Source: Acestrorhynchus altus
Lineage: Eukaryota; Chordata; Actinopteri; Characiformes; Acestrorhynchidae
Assembly (NCBI GenBank): GCA_034509495.1
Contig: CM067504.1
Coordinates: forward strand, 40,829,871-40,893,870
DNA length: 64,000 nucleotides
Reading direction: 5' to 3'
The stretch's first letter is position 1. Each line of letters opens with the position of its first letter. Positions 26,501 through 34,539 of this stretch are shown here, in pieces. The position numbers and the translations under genes were made by a program. The notes beneath the pieces were generated by a model that worked only from the letters and a program-made list of their open reading frames with translations, did no database searches and was not told the DNA's origin.

Positions 26501-29500
26501 TGGCTGGGTGTTTACAGTGCTCTGTTTCTGCCCGGTCACTAAAATCAGTCCCAGTGAGGAAAAGACAGTGTGTCACGGAAAAGCTGATCTCCTCTCACAG
26601 AGTCAAACAACAAAGACGGGCAAAAGGCTGTGAAATAAAATCAAGACAGTGTCCTAATTTACCTACGACCTTGCTGTGAATCAGTCTACAAAGGATCCAT
26701 TGTACTAAAAACTGAAAATGCTGCCAGCCGACGTCCATTCCCAGCTTTATAAACTTTAAAAGACTGGAGACAAACCAACAGAACAGTGAGCGGCAACTTA
26801 ATTAGGTGACCATGTGTGTGTTTATATAAAGAGACAAATGCCAAAAAATGGTCAGCTACAAATAATCAGACCATCATTTTAAACCTCAGACATTAGTTTG
26901 GTTTGCTCTTGATTGTTGAAGTGAGTGAGATCACCCTTGGCCTTCAGGAAGAAGATGCAGGTGAGTCTGGGAAAGGGTTTAAAATGATGTCCACAGCCGC
27001 CACTACTGATTTCAAAGTGCAGCATCTACCATCAGAAAGAGACCAAACAAGCTTGATCTTCATGGAGGTGTTTAAGGAGGATAAACATCAGAGCAAGACC
27101 AAAGTTCTCCAGAGAACATCTAGACCAAGAGCAGGACTTATGGAACAATGCTTGGACAGATGAATCCAAAGCTGAATTATTTGGGCACAGAAAAAAGACA
27201 GAGCACTCCAGCACAAGAACCTCATACCAACTGTGAAGCATGGGGGTGGACGTGTCATGGTTTGGGGCTGCTTTGCTGATCTCTCCATCATAGACTGCCT
27301 GTATAAAAACTGACGATGAAACAGTGCATAGCTGAAAGAGTTCCAAAGTGTGTGTTCAGGAACGGTAGGACCACTGGTTGCAGAACCTTATTAACGTAGC
27401 ATTGAGCTCTCAAAGTGCGTGTGTGAAATTGCACCCAAACCACGACACCAGGCTTCGTGTCTGGCACGAAACCATGTAATTGGTTGATTTGGGTGCAACG
27501 TGCATTGTTTTTGACAGCGGTACTGCTGTGCTGCTATCCAATGGAAAATCAGTATCTATATATGAGCAGTGCCTAAAGTTTTCCACTAGTGCAAGTACAT
27601 TTTTAAAAAGTTATTTTCAGGTACGTGTGGTTGACAATAAAATAATGAGGTACCTTGTCAGCCAGGATATCAATGTTTTTGACAGCACTGTTAAGACAGC
27701 TTAACAGTGATGGATGGTGCCATCAGCTGTTGCCATGCGCTGCTGAATAAATGACACAAAAGCCTTTCGATAAAAGTCTACGTGGGCTGCTCACCAGTCT
27801 GAACAACAAAGTATTGCTTCATACTTCATCCAAGGTAGAGCTGTTCAATATAAAACACATCACTCAATTAGGCAATAAAAAAAGTACAATTACCTGCACT
27901 GTCAGCACTTTCATCCTAATTTCACAGTTGTCGACAAACGTCACCGAAACATGACAAATTACACTTTTGCTTTGGGACGTTTACTGGAAATCTCAAGTCT
28001 GTATAATAGGCTCAGACTGGGTTCCACCCTTTATCTCCATCATGGCTGTGGCCTGGTTTTGTCTGCTCAGGTATGAAGGTCGTGCCAACCTCAAACCATC
28101 CTGAAAATGGCATCAACTGACTGGGAAAGGTTGCGTTTGAGCTTGAATTATGAAGATGTCCTCGACCGTAAGTACCAAGAATTCGGGAGGCTGCCACACA
28201 GCAACCCGGAGCAGTGAGATGAAACAACAAGACGGGTTCACAGAGGGACTCGACGTTACTCATCATACCATCAGTGAGCAAAAGGAAACACATGCTGCTT
28301 TGGATTCATTTCTGGCTGATTGGAGCCTTTCCGTCTGCCTGCTGTAAAGAAAAAGCACACACACGTTGTCGTTCGCTCGGCGCTGAAACCACTACACACA
28401 CCTGCACATGTTTATAATACATATCTGATTTCTGATTGTTCTGAGATCTTTTTAAATCCCTTCTCAGACTCATCTGCATCTACAACCTTCTTTCTGAGGG
28501 CCTCAGAGAGCTCTCTGGATCTGGCCATGGTGATCCCACTCACTTCAACCATCAAGATCAAACCAAACTCATGTCTCCAAGGTCCTCGCCAATCATTTGT
28601 ACCTGATTCTAATTTTAGAAAATTGCATTTCTATGAATTACATTTTACAAATCATTTTCAAAGGACATTGTCAAGGGTGTTCATAGGGTGTCCTAACCTC
28701 TTCACGCGCCTGTGTATGTTTTCAGTTGGACCGCGATATATTATTACGATTATATATCCATCCATACACACATAGCACCCACACAGCAGGCTCCCATATG
28801 GTACTTCTATTAGTAGTCTAAGCCTAACTCAGGGTGTGAAGGCAGCGAAAGCTGAAGAACCCTGACTAAGCTGCAGTCAGCAGGCCGGATTACACTCTTC
28901 TAGCAGATAAACAAGCTCACACACACGGAAATGTCCTTGTTTGGACAGCCCAGGCAGCTGTCTCACTCAGACATCAATGCCCTCGGCATCGGCGAGAGGG
29001 GTTTTTCAAGCACGTGATAAGCCTTCCTCTGCATAATCGTGCAAGATTTGCATTTCTTCGCGAAAAGTCGTGCGCACGTCTGAGGTTTAAACGTTTTCAA
29101 GTGGATTTAACAACAGTCACGTCGCCGCGTCTGACAGCGCGGCATTGCAGTACAGTTTGCAAACTTTACTTTTATAATGGCAACAGAGAAAAAGAAGGCT
29201 TCTTTCAAGACTAATTGTATAACTGCTTCTTAAACAGCGGCATGTCATCCAAGCAGACAGGGAGGCAGTGGAGTCTTTTTTTCTGCATGTGGCCTGCTCT
29301 CATTAAGAGCAAAGTGGCCCAGAAATGCTCTGGAGCACCACAGCACATCTCCCTGACACGGCTGCTGTAGCCTTCATTGACTCAGGCCCTACTACTCTCA
29401 CGCTGGAGGTAGCAGTGGCTGAGATGCTTTATATACCAAGATAAAGGCCTTTGCTGGTTTATGGGATATATGATTATGCAGATGTATGCTGTGTGTAACT

Positions 29501-32500
29501 GCTGCAGATGGGGTGGGCTTATTTTATAATCACCTAAAATAGCAAGAGATGCCCCCAAATTTACATTCCTGCAATCCAGAAGGCACCGTAAAGACACTTG
29601 CCTGTGTCCACACAGACTGATTAAGAACACCAGGACCAAAGTTCTAAATGCTGCATGTACACTAACCACAGTTTCCCATAGTGTTGCATTCGGCCTCAGT
29701 GAGCTAATAAGTGCTTGGACCCCGGGTATTGCTGCTTGCAACTCTATTTTATTCCATACTTTGTTGAGTTTGCTATACTTTAGCTGGTCTTTTAGGTCTT
29801 CCGCCACGGTGATCCCACTCGCTTCGACAATCAAGAGCAAACCGAACTAATGTCTCAGGTTTATTAAGGTAGCCTCCTCCAAAGTACCGATGTGCTGCGT
29901 TTTTAAAATGTTTCAATTATGTTTTATAAATGATGTTTAAAGACATTTCTTCAGTTGTATTTGTTGAGTTATACAAATGTGCTAAATGACTCTCAGCTGG
30001 CAGGTCCAGAGAACATTGGTATGGTCAGACATACACAGTCCAAGACTTCAAAACACCAACCAACATGCACCTACGAGAAACAGCAGTGTTTAGTCCATTA
30101 GTGAAATAATGTAATTTAATGGCATCTTCGAAACAAAAAAAGTCCTGTAAAACAATTAAGTGTGTGTGTGTGTGTGTCTGTGTGTGTGTGTGTGTAGTCA
30201 TTTTGTAGAAGATTACAGACATACAGAAAGTTCTACACAGAAATGAACCTTTGCGATCAGACAAACGAGCTGTTCAGCCACGAGCTTTGAGTGAAACACA
30301 ATTAGTCGGCCTCAGTTTTAGGTTACACACACGTGAAGGGACTAAGTGCTGTACAGACATACGGACGCTGTGCAAGACAACTGCAGGGAAGGCTGAGTCA
30401 CTAATGCCAATTACCTCTAACAATACAAATGAACCTGCCTTGTGCATCACCATTTAGTATCGTAAGAGGCCTTCTTGAGAGTCCAGCAGACCAGGAATCC
30501 ACCCAAATCCTTAGAACTACTTCAATTCTGCTGCTCCGTGACTAGAACTCCAGGCCAATTATGGGATGTTATTGTAGTTTGATGCATTTTTATTTGCCAA
30601 ACAATTAGTAAAGTGTTTATCGGAGGCAGTCACCAGATATTGTTGTTTTCAGCAGATCCTAGAGTACAGTTTACGTAGTTCAGTTTCAATCCGTTTAAGC
30701 TGTAAATGCACTGAAAATGAGGGTCAACCTCATTGTGTTTCTGAAAGCAAATACAGATCCTTCACCATTAATGCTACTGACCTCACTTTACTTCCAGCCA
30801 CTGGTTGTAATGTTCTGGCGAAGCAGTGTCACGTCTCCTGACTTCGTATAAGATCTGTGTGTAAATATACAGGCCGTCTCCATTGAGCTGCTGCAGTAAC
30901 AACACTGATCTGCTTTCAGGTTGCTTTGGCATAACAACACAGTCGCAAACAATTCTCAGCTTGAAATCGCTGTTTGTTATGTTGACGGAGTGTCGTACCA
31001 GAATAGCTTCGGTCGCCTGCGCCTGAAACGGACGGAAGTGGAGCAAGATGACGTATGGACAAGTACCACATGAAGGCCTACCAACAAAGTTCATACAGTA
31101 AGTAAAATAGGAATGAAACATCTGCACGTACAGTGCCGTGAAAAGGTATTCACCATTTTTTCACGTTACACCACAAACTGAAACGGACTTTACTGGGATT
31201 TTATGTGACAGACCGACACAAATAGCAAGTCATTGTGAGGTGAAAAGAAAAAGGTACATAAAATCCATCATTTTGACGTGTATTTGTATTCGGCCCCTGA
31301 GTCAATACTTTCTAGGACCCTCTTTCGCTGTAATTCCACCTGCAGGTCTTTTGGTGTCTGTCTCTACCAGCTTTGCTCATCTAGAGGCTGAAATTTCTGC
31401 CCGATTCTTCTTCACAGAACAGCTGAAGCTCAGTCAGGTTGGATGGAGAGCGTCTGTGAACATCAATGTTCAAGTCTTCCCACAGATTCTCACTGGGATG
31501 GAGGTCTGGACTTTGACTGGGTCATTCTAACACCTGAATATACTTTGACCTGAACCAGTCCATCGTCTCAAGTCTTTTTCAGCCTCTAACAGGTTTTCCT
31601 CCAGAATTGTCCTGTATTCATCTTCCCCATCAACGCTGACCAGCTTCCCATTCCCTGCTGAAGTAGCCCAACAGCATGAAGCTGCCACCACCATGTTTCA
31701 AGGTCTCATCTGACCACAGCACCTTGTTCCATGTATTTTGCTGTGTCCCCTACATGGCTTGAAAAATGGGTTTCTACTTGCCTCTGTTCCAGGTTTGTGA
31801 AGTACACAAATTCTCTGCAGCTCCTCCAGAGTGACCATGGGCCTCTTGGCTGCTTCTCTAACTAGTGCTCCCCTCGGCTGGACTGGAGGTTTAGGTGGAC
31901 GGCCATGACTTGGTAGACAGTTGTGCCATACTCCTTCAATTTTTGGATATGTTGATTTTGTTTATGACGTTGGCTAGAAAGTCCAGCTCAAGACCAGCCT
32001 TAGCTAATAGCTGTTTTTTCCATGGTCTGAACTGGTCTTTGATGGAGAAAGTTTCATCCTTCAGAGAAACTACACCCTATACTGGGAAGTTAGTTGATTA
32101 ACCAGCTATTGACCAGCAAAGTGTGTGTTGCATTAGATACAGGTTATGCTTGAACATGATGTTCATGAAGAGGGAGAACCGGTGGATTGTCTGCGGTGGC
32201 TCCGTCCTCAGTTGCATGTCCAGACCTATCCCAGATTGAAAATGTGTGGGATGCTATTGGACGCTCCATCACCTCTCCACCACACACCACATCTCCATGC
32301 CGTGAAGTCTGACTGCTACACGTGTTGATGAATAAATATTGCTGGACACCGATGGAAAGTTTTGAAGCTGTGATGAAACTGTTTTTCCTGGTTTGTTGAG
32401 GAGAAGCGGGTCAAACAGGTGGGTTTGGGTCGGTACCAGCATCCAGCCCAGGGCAGATGTTTCCAAACAGCCTGAAACGGGTGTTGTACAGCTGCGCTGT

Positions 32501-32878
32501 TGCTACAGCAACCCGCGCGCCGCGTAACTAAGCAACCGCAGCATCCGCGCGGTACAGAAGCGACTGAGATACATTGTTACTCTGTGAACATTATAAACAA
32601 ACAACATCAAAGAGCCGGAGCCTTTGATCTGCGGTCAGTCCGGCGACTGGACCTCACTGGACCTGACTTCCATCATCTCAAAGTTTTAATCGCCTTCCAA
32701 GAAACAGCAAGAAATGATCATTACTCACAATCCCACCACACCACCCTCCCAGAGCCATGAGACCCCCCCACACACACACACATACAGCACCATGAGCCCC
32801 CCCACCCCCTCTCCCCCTCTCTACCTGGATGTAGATGGGTCTCCTCAGCCAAAGCCATGGACTCAGACTCCGTGCCAT
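7464..32878 (-). CDS. dipk1a: Divergent protein kinase domain 1A (FAM69A), five exons
   Basis: Type II membrane protein of the ER, FAM69/DIPK family, with a divergent kinase fold facing the lumen; its substrate is not established. Exons on the - strand: 32878-32825, 9942-9808, 9547-9440, 8644-8468 and 8279-7464, joined by GT-AG introns with every junction between codons. They sum to 429 residues (human: 428). Residues 1-18 form a basic cytoplasmic tail. Residues 28-46 (YLFFSWLAVFIGSWVVYVE region) are the membrane anchor. A cysteine-rich block follows (ELCRGHEC, GTACSSLC, YLGKCL). Residues 179-190, DANKDGQISLPE, fit an EF-hand loop within the kinase N-lobe. The phrase FLMCDVS, with Asp near 294, is where a metal-binding Asp is expected. 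A second Cys cluster (CEADSDCIYGVDCHTSCD) comes before the C-terminal helix [20 protein letters not shown]. No break is seen. It is convergent with rpl5, as in mammals. Confidence 0.95.
8468..8644 (-). CDS. dipk1a: dipk1a exon 4
   Basis: This 177-nt exon encodes residues 100-158, from VYSGSWGDMEGIIKCHME to FREMVLSHLK. It forms the start of the kinase-like N-lobe and ends just before the EF-hand insert carried by exon 5. The acceptor is tttcag at 8650-8645 and the donor gtgaga starts at 8467, both read on the - strand. Confidence 0.93.
8862..9088. repeat. 52-bp minisatellite in dipk1a intron 3
   Basis: Between four and five copies of a 52-bp unit run head to tail. Each contains gatcagtcagagtctgta, then caggttgagcatcagc, then accgccccctctctct. 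Differences are few (g/t in gtaggc or gtatgc, one extra c), so the array is fairly young. It lies in the intron between exons 4 and 3 of dipk1a. Every unit has a CCGCCCCC box of the Sp1/KLF type and a tgatca palindrome. Confidence 0.9.
9440..9547 (-). CDS. dipk1a: dipk1a exon 3
   Basis: This 108-nt, in-phase exon encodes residues 64-99 (CDKFRKGVIDGTACSSLCEK, then DTLYLGKCLSAKPSNQ). It holds four of the luminal cysteines typical of FAM69 proteins. The acceptor attccag at 9554-9548 sits just beyond a CA run. Confidence 0.94.
9808..9942 (-). CDS. dipk1a: dipk1a exon 2 (signal anchor)
   Basis: This 135-nt exon encodes residues 19-63, containing the single membrane segment (KYLFFSWLAVFIGSWVVYVE) followed by YTELCRGHEC. 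A membrane anchor near the N terminus with cysteines after it fits a type II ER protein. Donor gtgagt begins at 9807. Confidence 0.95.
10076..10332 (-). mobile_element. Fold-back repeat family A copy, dipk1a intron 1
   Basis: This is the reverse complement of the 4905-5290 copy, from cctttcaccctgatcttcaa through gtggtgggtcattctcagca to ggagtgtttaaacgctgtgt and the gtcagagacagaag end. Its two short open frames are repeat-derived. Confidence 0.8.
10335..11240 (-). mobile_element. Tc1-like relic, family D, with transposase fragment
   Basis: The - strand frame 10813-10424 reads HKNLMPAVKHGGGGVMVWSC, then RAERIPHGGVGTSFFQSM, the same as the other D copies. An LWTDES-like phrase lies at its start in a neighbouring frame. 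The region at 10880-11150 is the 5' half read backwards and has decayed further. Inactive. Confidence 0.8.
11240..11745. other. dipk1a intron 1, no recognisable feature
   Basis: AT-rich intronic sequence with short open frames only. I see no exon, RNA gene or tandem repeat. Confidence 0.4.
11745..11931 (-). mobile_element. Internally deleted family A copy
   Basis: It starts as in 51299-51700 (cctctcactgtccatcctat, ttcaccctgatcttcaatga) and then jumps at about 11869 to the cagcagtgctgctggagtgt block, losing roughly 130 bp of the family middle. Confidence 0.7.
11936..12180 (+). repeat. GTA-rich imperfect minisatellite
   Basis: Runs of gtagta alternate with a repeated longer phrase, gcagtagcactgggaggggcag, followed by tagtggtagtattatag. 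The higher-order period is about 60 bp. The poly-Tyr/Thr frame on the other strand is an artefact. Confidence 0.85.
12412..12442 (+). repeat. (GA)n microsatellite
   Basis: About 15 uninterrupted GA units within dipk1a intron 1. Confidence 0.95.
12671..12708 (+). repeat. (TG)n microsatellite
   Basis: About 19 TG units, the source of the poly-Cys-Val and poly-His-Thr frames nearby. Confidence 0.95.
12988..13210 (+). mobile_element. Repeat family B copy (short-TIR, non-autonomous)
   Basis: This shares tgacacaggtgtgcaaatgc, cagtttatctagtccctgtt, the caccatg..taatgccagg motif and gagctgtgg..ggaactgtg with 60255-60615 and 56205-56590. It is non-coding. Confidence 0.7.
13347..13560 (+). mobile_element. 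Repeat family C copy headed by an (AATC)n run
   Basis: An (AATC)n run at 13347-13400 leads into agtttatttatatggcactt, tcacaaagcagcagaggtcc, gagcagccaaaagcaacagt and gaagaagaaaccttat. The same order recurs at 56930-57160. It is a common fish interspersed repeat, with no open frame of its own. Confidence 0.7.
13560..14385. other. dipk1a intron 1, no recognisable feature
   Basis: No exon, RNA gene or repeat could be named. A pyrimidine-rich stretch (ctctctctctccctccc) lies near 13985. Confidence 0.4.
14385..14930 (-). mobile_element. Tc1-like relic, family G
   Basis: The sequence is the complement of a Tc1-like transposase gene. Typical reversed phrases are gggtcattgtcttggggcat, gatactaccaccaccaagtttcacag (the KxGGGxxMxW region) and gaacatgaagtctagccaat. 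It has many stops and differs from families D, E and F. Confidence 0.65.
14930..15040 (+). mobile_element. Possible tRNA-derived SINE fragment
   Basis: The part ggttgctggtttgattccct matches the B-box pattern (GGTTCGANTCC-like) of tRNA-derived SINEs, and a gtggttagggacg segment precedes it. Only a piece remains. Compare 59125-59330. Confidence 0.45.
15045..15130 (-). mobile_element. Repeat family B fragment
   Basis: cagagagtcctattccattggcagtacttctctacagggct is the family B middle in reverse; compare 37480-37525. Confidence 0.65.
15377..15470 (+). repeat. Compound (TC)n(TG)n microsatellite
   Basis: About 23 TC units run straight into about 23 TG units. Frames reading RERER or VCVCV here are artefacts. 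Confidence 0.97.
15642..15710 (+). repeat. (CT)n microsatellite with CC interruptions
   Basis: A 69-bp CT tract 170 bp after the previous one, broken by two ccctc steps. Confidence 0.95.
16190..16910 (-). mobile_element. Tc1-like relic, family E, with third catalytic motif
   Basis: On the - strand the frame 16560-16315 reads SGALFQQEDACPHTAAVSRS, then ISSPDLSLIENVWDAIGRSI. The SPDLxxIExxWD motif carries the last catalytic acidic residue of Tc1-type DDE enzymes. A frame at 16834-16547 (CHQTTHISSCIQNRSSFLS) is a neighbouring piece in another frame. The 62225-62700 copy is close kin. Broken by stops. Confidence 0.8.
16910..18935. other. dipk1a intron 1, 2-kb stretch with no recognised gene
   Basis: Mostly AT-rich single-copy-looking sequence. 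I found no spliced exon with family similarity, no tandem repeat and no RNA gene. Short open frames here (18126-18440, 18596-18823) look random. Confidence 0.4.
18935..19165 (+). mobile_element. Repeat family B copy, decayed
   Basis: The order taatgccaggcatcgtctag, ctctggagctgtggaactgt, atgagttggggaattgggga and aatattctgtccag matches the family B copies at 56205 and 60255 with many changes. Confidence 0.6.
19840..20010 (-). mobile_element. Family D terminal fragment
   Basis: Contains accatattgagagaaggaggtgaaataactaaa and acaactgaaaacatgtctttt, the recurring end sequence of family D; no transposase part. Confidence 0.6.
20070..20625 (+). repeat. 58-bp minisatellite, 9-10 copies
   Basis: Unit: gctctgtttatatcccgata, then tagatataaatatcgatata, then tcgctcagcccgtatccc. 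The period is exactly 58 bp at the left end (units start at 20070 and 20128). Copies differ by scattered single changes. Each unit has nested palindromes (tatcgatata, cgatatatcg). A further 1.6 units stand alone at 42505-42600, inside zbtb11. Confidence 0.93.
20640..21310. other. dipk1a intron 1, no recognisable feature
   Basis: No exon, RNA gene or clear repeat is visible in this stretch. Confidence 0.4.
21310..22130 (+). mobile_element. Tc1-like relic, family D
   Basis: From the family end (actttactgagatggaggtga) this reads through the DNA-binding half (ggccttcagaaagaaggttg, gccaacatggccagatc), then tgctttggacagatgaatcc, AVKHGG-like and VMVWGCFAAAGCG sequence, then a tail with caatgacctaaaacaatcaa and aaggaatggctcaaaagaaa. 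It is the only D copy retaining that NDLKQSSKSTKEW tail. Frameshifts break it. Confidence 0.8.
22130..22950. other. dipk1a intron 1, no recognisable feature
   Basis: Contains a T11 run near 22625 but no exon or repeat I can name. Confidence 0.4.
22950..23100 (+). mobile_element. LINE reverse-transcriptase C-terminal scrap
   Basis: Translated on the + strand, tcaggttaggaatcttggtgtcgtctttgg gives VRNLGVVFGSSLNFNGHFRN. The VRNLGVxFDSSLxFxxHI phrase is typical of the far end of fish non-LTR reverse transcriptases. Only about 40 codons remain. Confidence 0.65.
23358..23395 (+). repeat. (TTTA)n microsatellite
   Basis: About nine TTTA units. Confidence 0.95.
23490..23542 (+). repeat. (ATT)n microsatellite
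   Basis: About 17 ATT units, 95 bp after the TTTA run. Confidence 0.95.
23545..25570. other. dipk1a intron 1, no recognised gene
   Basis: About 2 kb with no convincing exon. The - strand frame 24068-24487 has no recognisable domain and no splice support. I cannot place any named repeat here. Confidence 0.4.
25570..25960 (-). mobile_element. Family D fragment
   Basis: Contains ttgaaataatgtcagtgttt, cagactcatctgcatctacaaccttct and aactaatgtctgtggttt, which are the family D 5' part in reverse. Confidence 0.65.
25960..26830. other. dipk1a intron 1, no recognisable feature
   Basis: No exon, RNA gene or tandem repeat seen. Confidence 0.4.
26830..27345 (+). mobile_element. Tc1-like relic, family D
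   Basis: Runs from ttaaacctcagacattagtttggtttgctc through catctagaccaagagcagga and tggacagatgaatccaaagctgaattattt to ggtttggggctgctttgct and catcatagac. Internal deletions remove part of the catalytic core. Confidence 0.75.
27345..27410 (-). mobile_element. Family E fragment abutting the family D copy
   Basis: agtgtgtgttcaggaacggtaggaccactggttgcag nearly equals 16503-16540. Its junction with the D copy suggests one element inserted into, or broke next to, the other. Confidence 0.6.
27410..28420. other. dipk1a intron 1, no recognised gene
   Basis: Two modest + strand open frames lie at 27480-27704 and 27751-27954. Neither has a recognisable domain, and the second has low-complexity codon use. 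A decayed repeat may occupy 28020-28260, but I cannot classify it. Confidence 0.35.
28420..28700 (-). mobile_element. Family D fragment
   Basis: Reverse copy of the family D 5' part: gactcatctgcatctacaaccttctttctgagg, tctggatctggccatggtgatcccactcac and aatttt end sequence. Confidence 0.7.
28700..29775. other. dipk1a intron 1, no recognisable feature
   Basis: No exon, RNA gene or tandem repeat recognised. Confidence 0.35.
29775..29990 (-). mobile_element. Family D end fragment
   Basis: Contains ggtgatcccactcgcttcgacaatcaagagcaaaccgaactaatgtctcaggttt, then jumps to the family end. Confidence 0.6.
30161..30195 (+). repeat. (TG)n microsatellite
   Basis: About 17 TG units with one C interruption. 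Confidence 0.93.
30200..31130. other. dipk1a intron 1, no recognisable feature
   Basis: A vertebrate-style AT-rich stretch. The - strand frame 31127-30783 has no family similarity I recognise. Confidence 0.35.
31132..31950 (-). mobile_element. Tc1-like relic, family F
   Basis: Complement of a Tc1-like transposase gene: ggtctggactttgactgggtcattctaaca, agcatgaagctgccaccaccatgtttcaag (reversed KxGGGxxMxW region), tctcatctgaccacagcacctt (reversed W/F-S-D-E region) and gtgtcccctacatggctt. The left end is cagtgccgtgaaaaggtattcacc. This layout is common in fish genomes. Stops and a gap make it inactive. Confidence 0.8.
32195..32335 (+). mobile_element. Family E fragment
   Basis: ccagattgaaaatgtgtgggatgctattgg followed by acgctccatcacctctccac is the SPDLxxIENVWDAIGR block seen at 16375 and 62520. 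Confidence 0.65.
32499..32536 (+). promoter_or_regulatory. Two RFX X-box-like palindromes in the GC-rich start of dipk1a intron 1
   Basis: GTTGCTACAGCAAC at 32499-32512 and GTAACTAAGCAAC at 32524-32536 both fit the imperfect inverted repeat bound by RFX factors (GTTGCC, 1-3 nt, GGCAAC). They are 11 bp apart in a CpG-rich patch (acccgcgcgccgcg between them), about 290-325 bp inside intron 1 relative to the end of dipk1a exon 1. Binding is inferred from motif form only. Confidence 0.5.
32825..32878 (-). CDS. dipk1a: dipk1a exon 1 (coding part)
   Basis: On the - strand ATG starts at 32878 and reads MARSLSPWLWLRRPIYIQ, then a gtagag donor at 32824. From memory the family N terminus has this same shape (MARSL, W, LR(K/R)P, Q) and joins in phase to the ARFSY start of exon 2. 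That recall, the phase fit and the final length of 429 residues are the reasons for the call. The intron between exons 1 and 2 is 22.9 kb. The longer + strand frame across this spot is antisense shadow. Confidence 0.88.
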
Positions 32879-33110
32879 GACGGACACATCACATCTCACA
32901 GCGCTGGCCAGCTGGACACAACCATTCAGCGCATCATCAACGCGATCACCAGCCTTAGAGGGTCTTCTAAGGAGACGCACGAGAGCTCTCACCCCACAGG
33001 AACCCCCCTGCTCCGTGCACAAGCAGCTGTGCTCCAGCAGCGCCCAAACCCCTGCACCTACAGCACCCAGCCGCTGGAAGGCGCTAAAGCGTGAGCTTTA
33101 ATTCTGAAAG
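32879..33110 (-). promoter_or_regulatory. dipk1a: dipk1a 5' UTR and probable promoter
   Basis: The sequence before the dipk1a ATG is richer in G+C and CpG than its surroundings and lacks repeats, as expected for a housekeeping-type promoter. No TATA box stands out. The start site is not determinable. Confidence 0.45.
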
Positions 33111-33199
33111 ATCCTCCTCTCCACTGAAAGTCAAGAGGAGCAAGATATAAACAGGTGCCACATCTGGACTGACGTGTGTCCCCCCACATAACTAATTCA

Positions 33200-33720
33200 G
33201 TGTTAGACTGGTATGCTCTTGATTGTAGAAGCAACTTCCCCAAAAGCAAGAGCAGACCAGCAGACCACAGACTGAGAAGATCCAACCACCCTAATGTCAT
33301 AATGGTAGCAGGACAAGCTGAGCTGATGGCCAAATGCAGCAGCTATCATCAGAAAGAGACCAAATAAGGACTTCTGGAACAATGTGCTTTGGACCGGTGA
33401 ATCCAAAGGTGAAGAGCACAAGATCCTCATGCTGGCTGTGAAGCATGGTGGTGGAAGTGTGATGGTTCAGAGCTGCTTTGCTGCAGCAGGGTCTGGAGGT
33501 CTCTCCATCATAGAAATGTAAGAGCATCTGTAGAAAGACTGACGCTGAAACATCACAGAGCTGAAAGAATTCCACATGGAGGAGTGGGAATGTCGTTCTT
33601 CCAGACGGTAGATGGTTATAGGAGACATCTAACTGATGTTATTTCAGCCAAAGGAGGAGATACCAGCTATTAGGACAGAGACAATGACATTTCTACTAAT
33701 AACAAATGACTTCTTCAGTT
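33200..33720 (+). mobile_element. Tc1-like relic, family D
   Basis: Contains aatgtgctttggaccggtgaatccaaaggt, gtgaagcatggtggtggaagtgtgatggtt and aaagaattccacatggaggagtggga, in the usual D order with internal losses. It lies about 350 bp upstream of the dipk1a start codon. Confidence 0.75.
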
Positions 33721-33936
33721 TTGTGTTTAATCACATTCAACTAGTAGTTTATGGAACTAATCACCGTAAAGAAGCAGCGGCTACAAACAGCTTTTACACC
33801 TTTAGACCAAACCAATGTGGAAAACATCTTCTCAAAACCAGTATAAAATGAATGAAAGCAGAAGAACATAGACTCCATTAGGAACAAACGACTCAAACAG
33901 CAAACTTCAGTTTGTGGCGCAGCCCTGCAAAAAGCT

Positions 33937-33942
33937 TTTATT
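33937..33942 (-). terminator. zbtb11: Candidate zbtb11 polyadenylation signal
   Basis: The first canonical AATAAA (- strand) after the zbtb11 stop, giving a 3' UTR of about 1.5 kb. No nearer exact signal was found between here and 35444. Confidence 0.35.
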
Positions 33943-34214
33943 TGGTTCCCATCACAGCTGATGTTTCAGATCCAGAGGTGTGGTCCATACAACACTTTAC
34001 AGACAACCACCAGCCAGACCGTAGTCTCGCTGTGAGGACCATCAGAGCTTTCAAACACAAAAGAACCCAAAAACTACACATCCATTATGCATAGAAATCT
34101 TAACCAACTGGTCAAAAAGCTGTTTCTGTACATAAGAGCTGACTTTCTAGATTTCTGTGCTGTATAATGTAAATTACTGACATATCAGACTATGTCCTCT
34201 TCTGTATGTACAGT

Positions 34215-34242
34215 ATACACACACACACACACACACACACAC
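34215..34242 (+). repeat. (AC)n microsatellite
   Basis: About 14 units, within the likely zbtb11 3' UTR or the gap behind it. Confidence 0.93.
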
Positions 34243-34383
34243 TGCTAAGTAAAGCAGCACATCCATGCATTCCTGCTGAGAAGAAAAGTTCCTCGTATCA
34301 GTATTATATTATACAACAAAAATACACACCCAACTTTCTTACATTCGGTCTCTGTCAAAACAAATGGCGCTTTTCCTCTGCAT

Positions 34384-34532
34384 GGTGCCTACACCGCTCC
34401 GATCTACCGATCTACACCGCTCTGCTCTACACCGCTCCGATCTACCGATCTACACCGCTCTGCTCTACACCGCTCCGATCTACACCGCTCTGCTCTGCAC
34501 CGCTCCGATCTACCGATCTACACCGCTCTGCT
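34384..34532 (+). repeat. Tandem repeat of mixed 15- and 23-bp units
   Basis: Two blocks alternate: caccgctccgatctaccgatcta (23 bp) and caccgctctgctcta (15 bp). The combined 38-bp period appears three to four times. The frame with Leu-His-Arg-Ser repeats is a by-product. It may be transcribed in the zbtb11 3' UTR. Confidence 0.85.
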
Positions 34533-34539
34533 CACTTTT

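Noticed and set aside
32714..33094. A 126-codon + strand open frame rich in Pro/Thr/Ser
   Set aside because: It is antisense to dipk1a exon 1 and its 5' UTR; the - strand reading gives the conserved MARSL start in phase with exon 2. Codon content looks like GC-rich promoter sequence.
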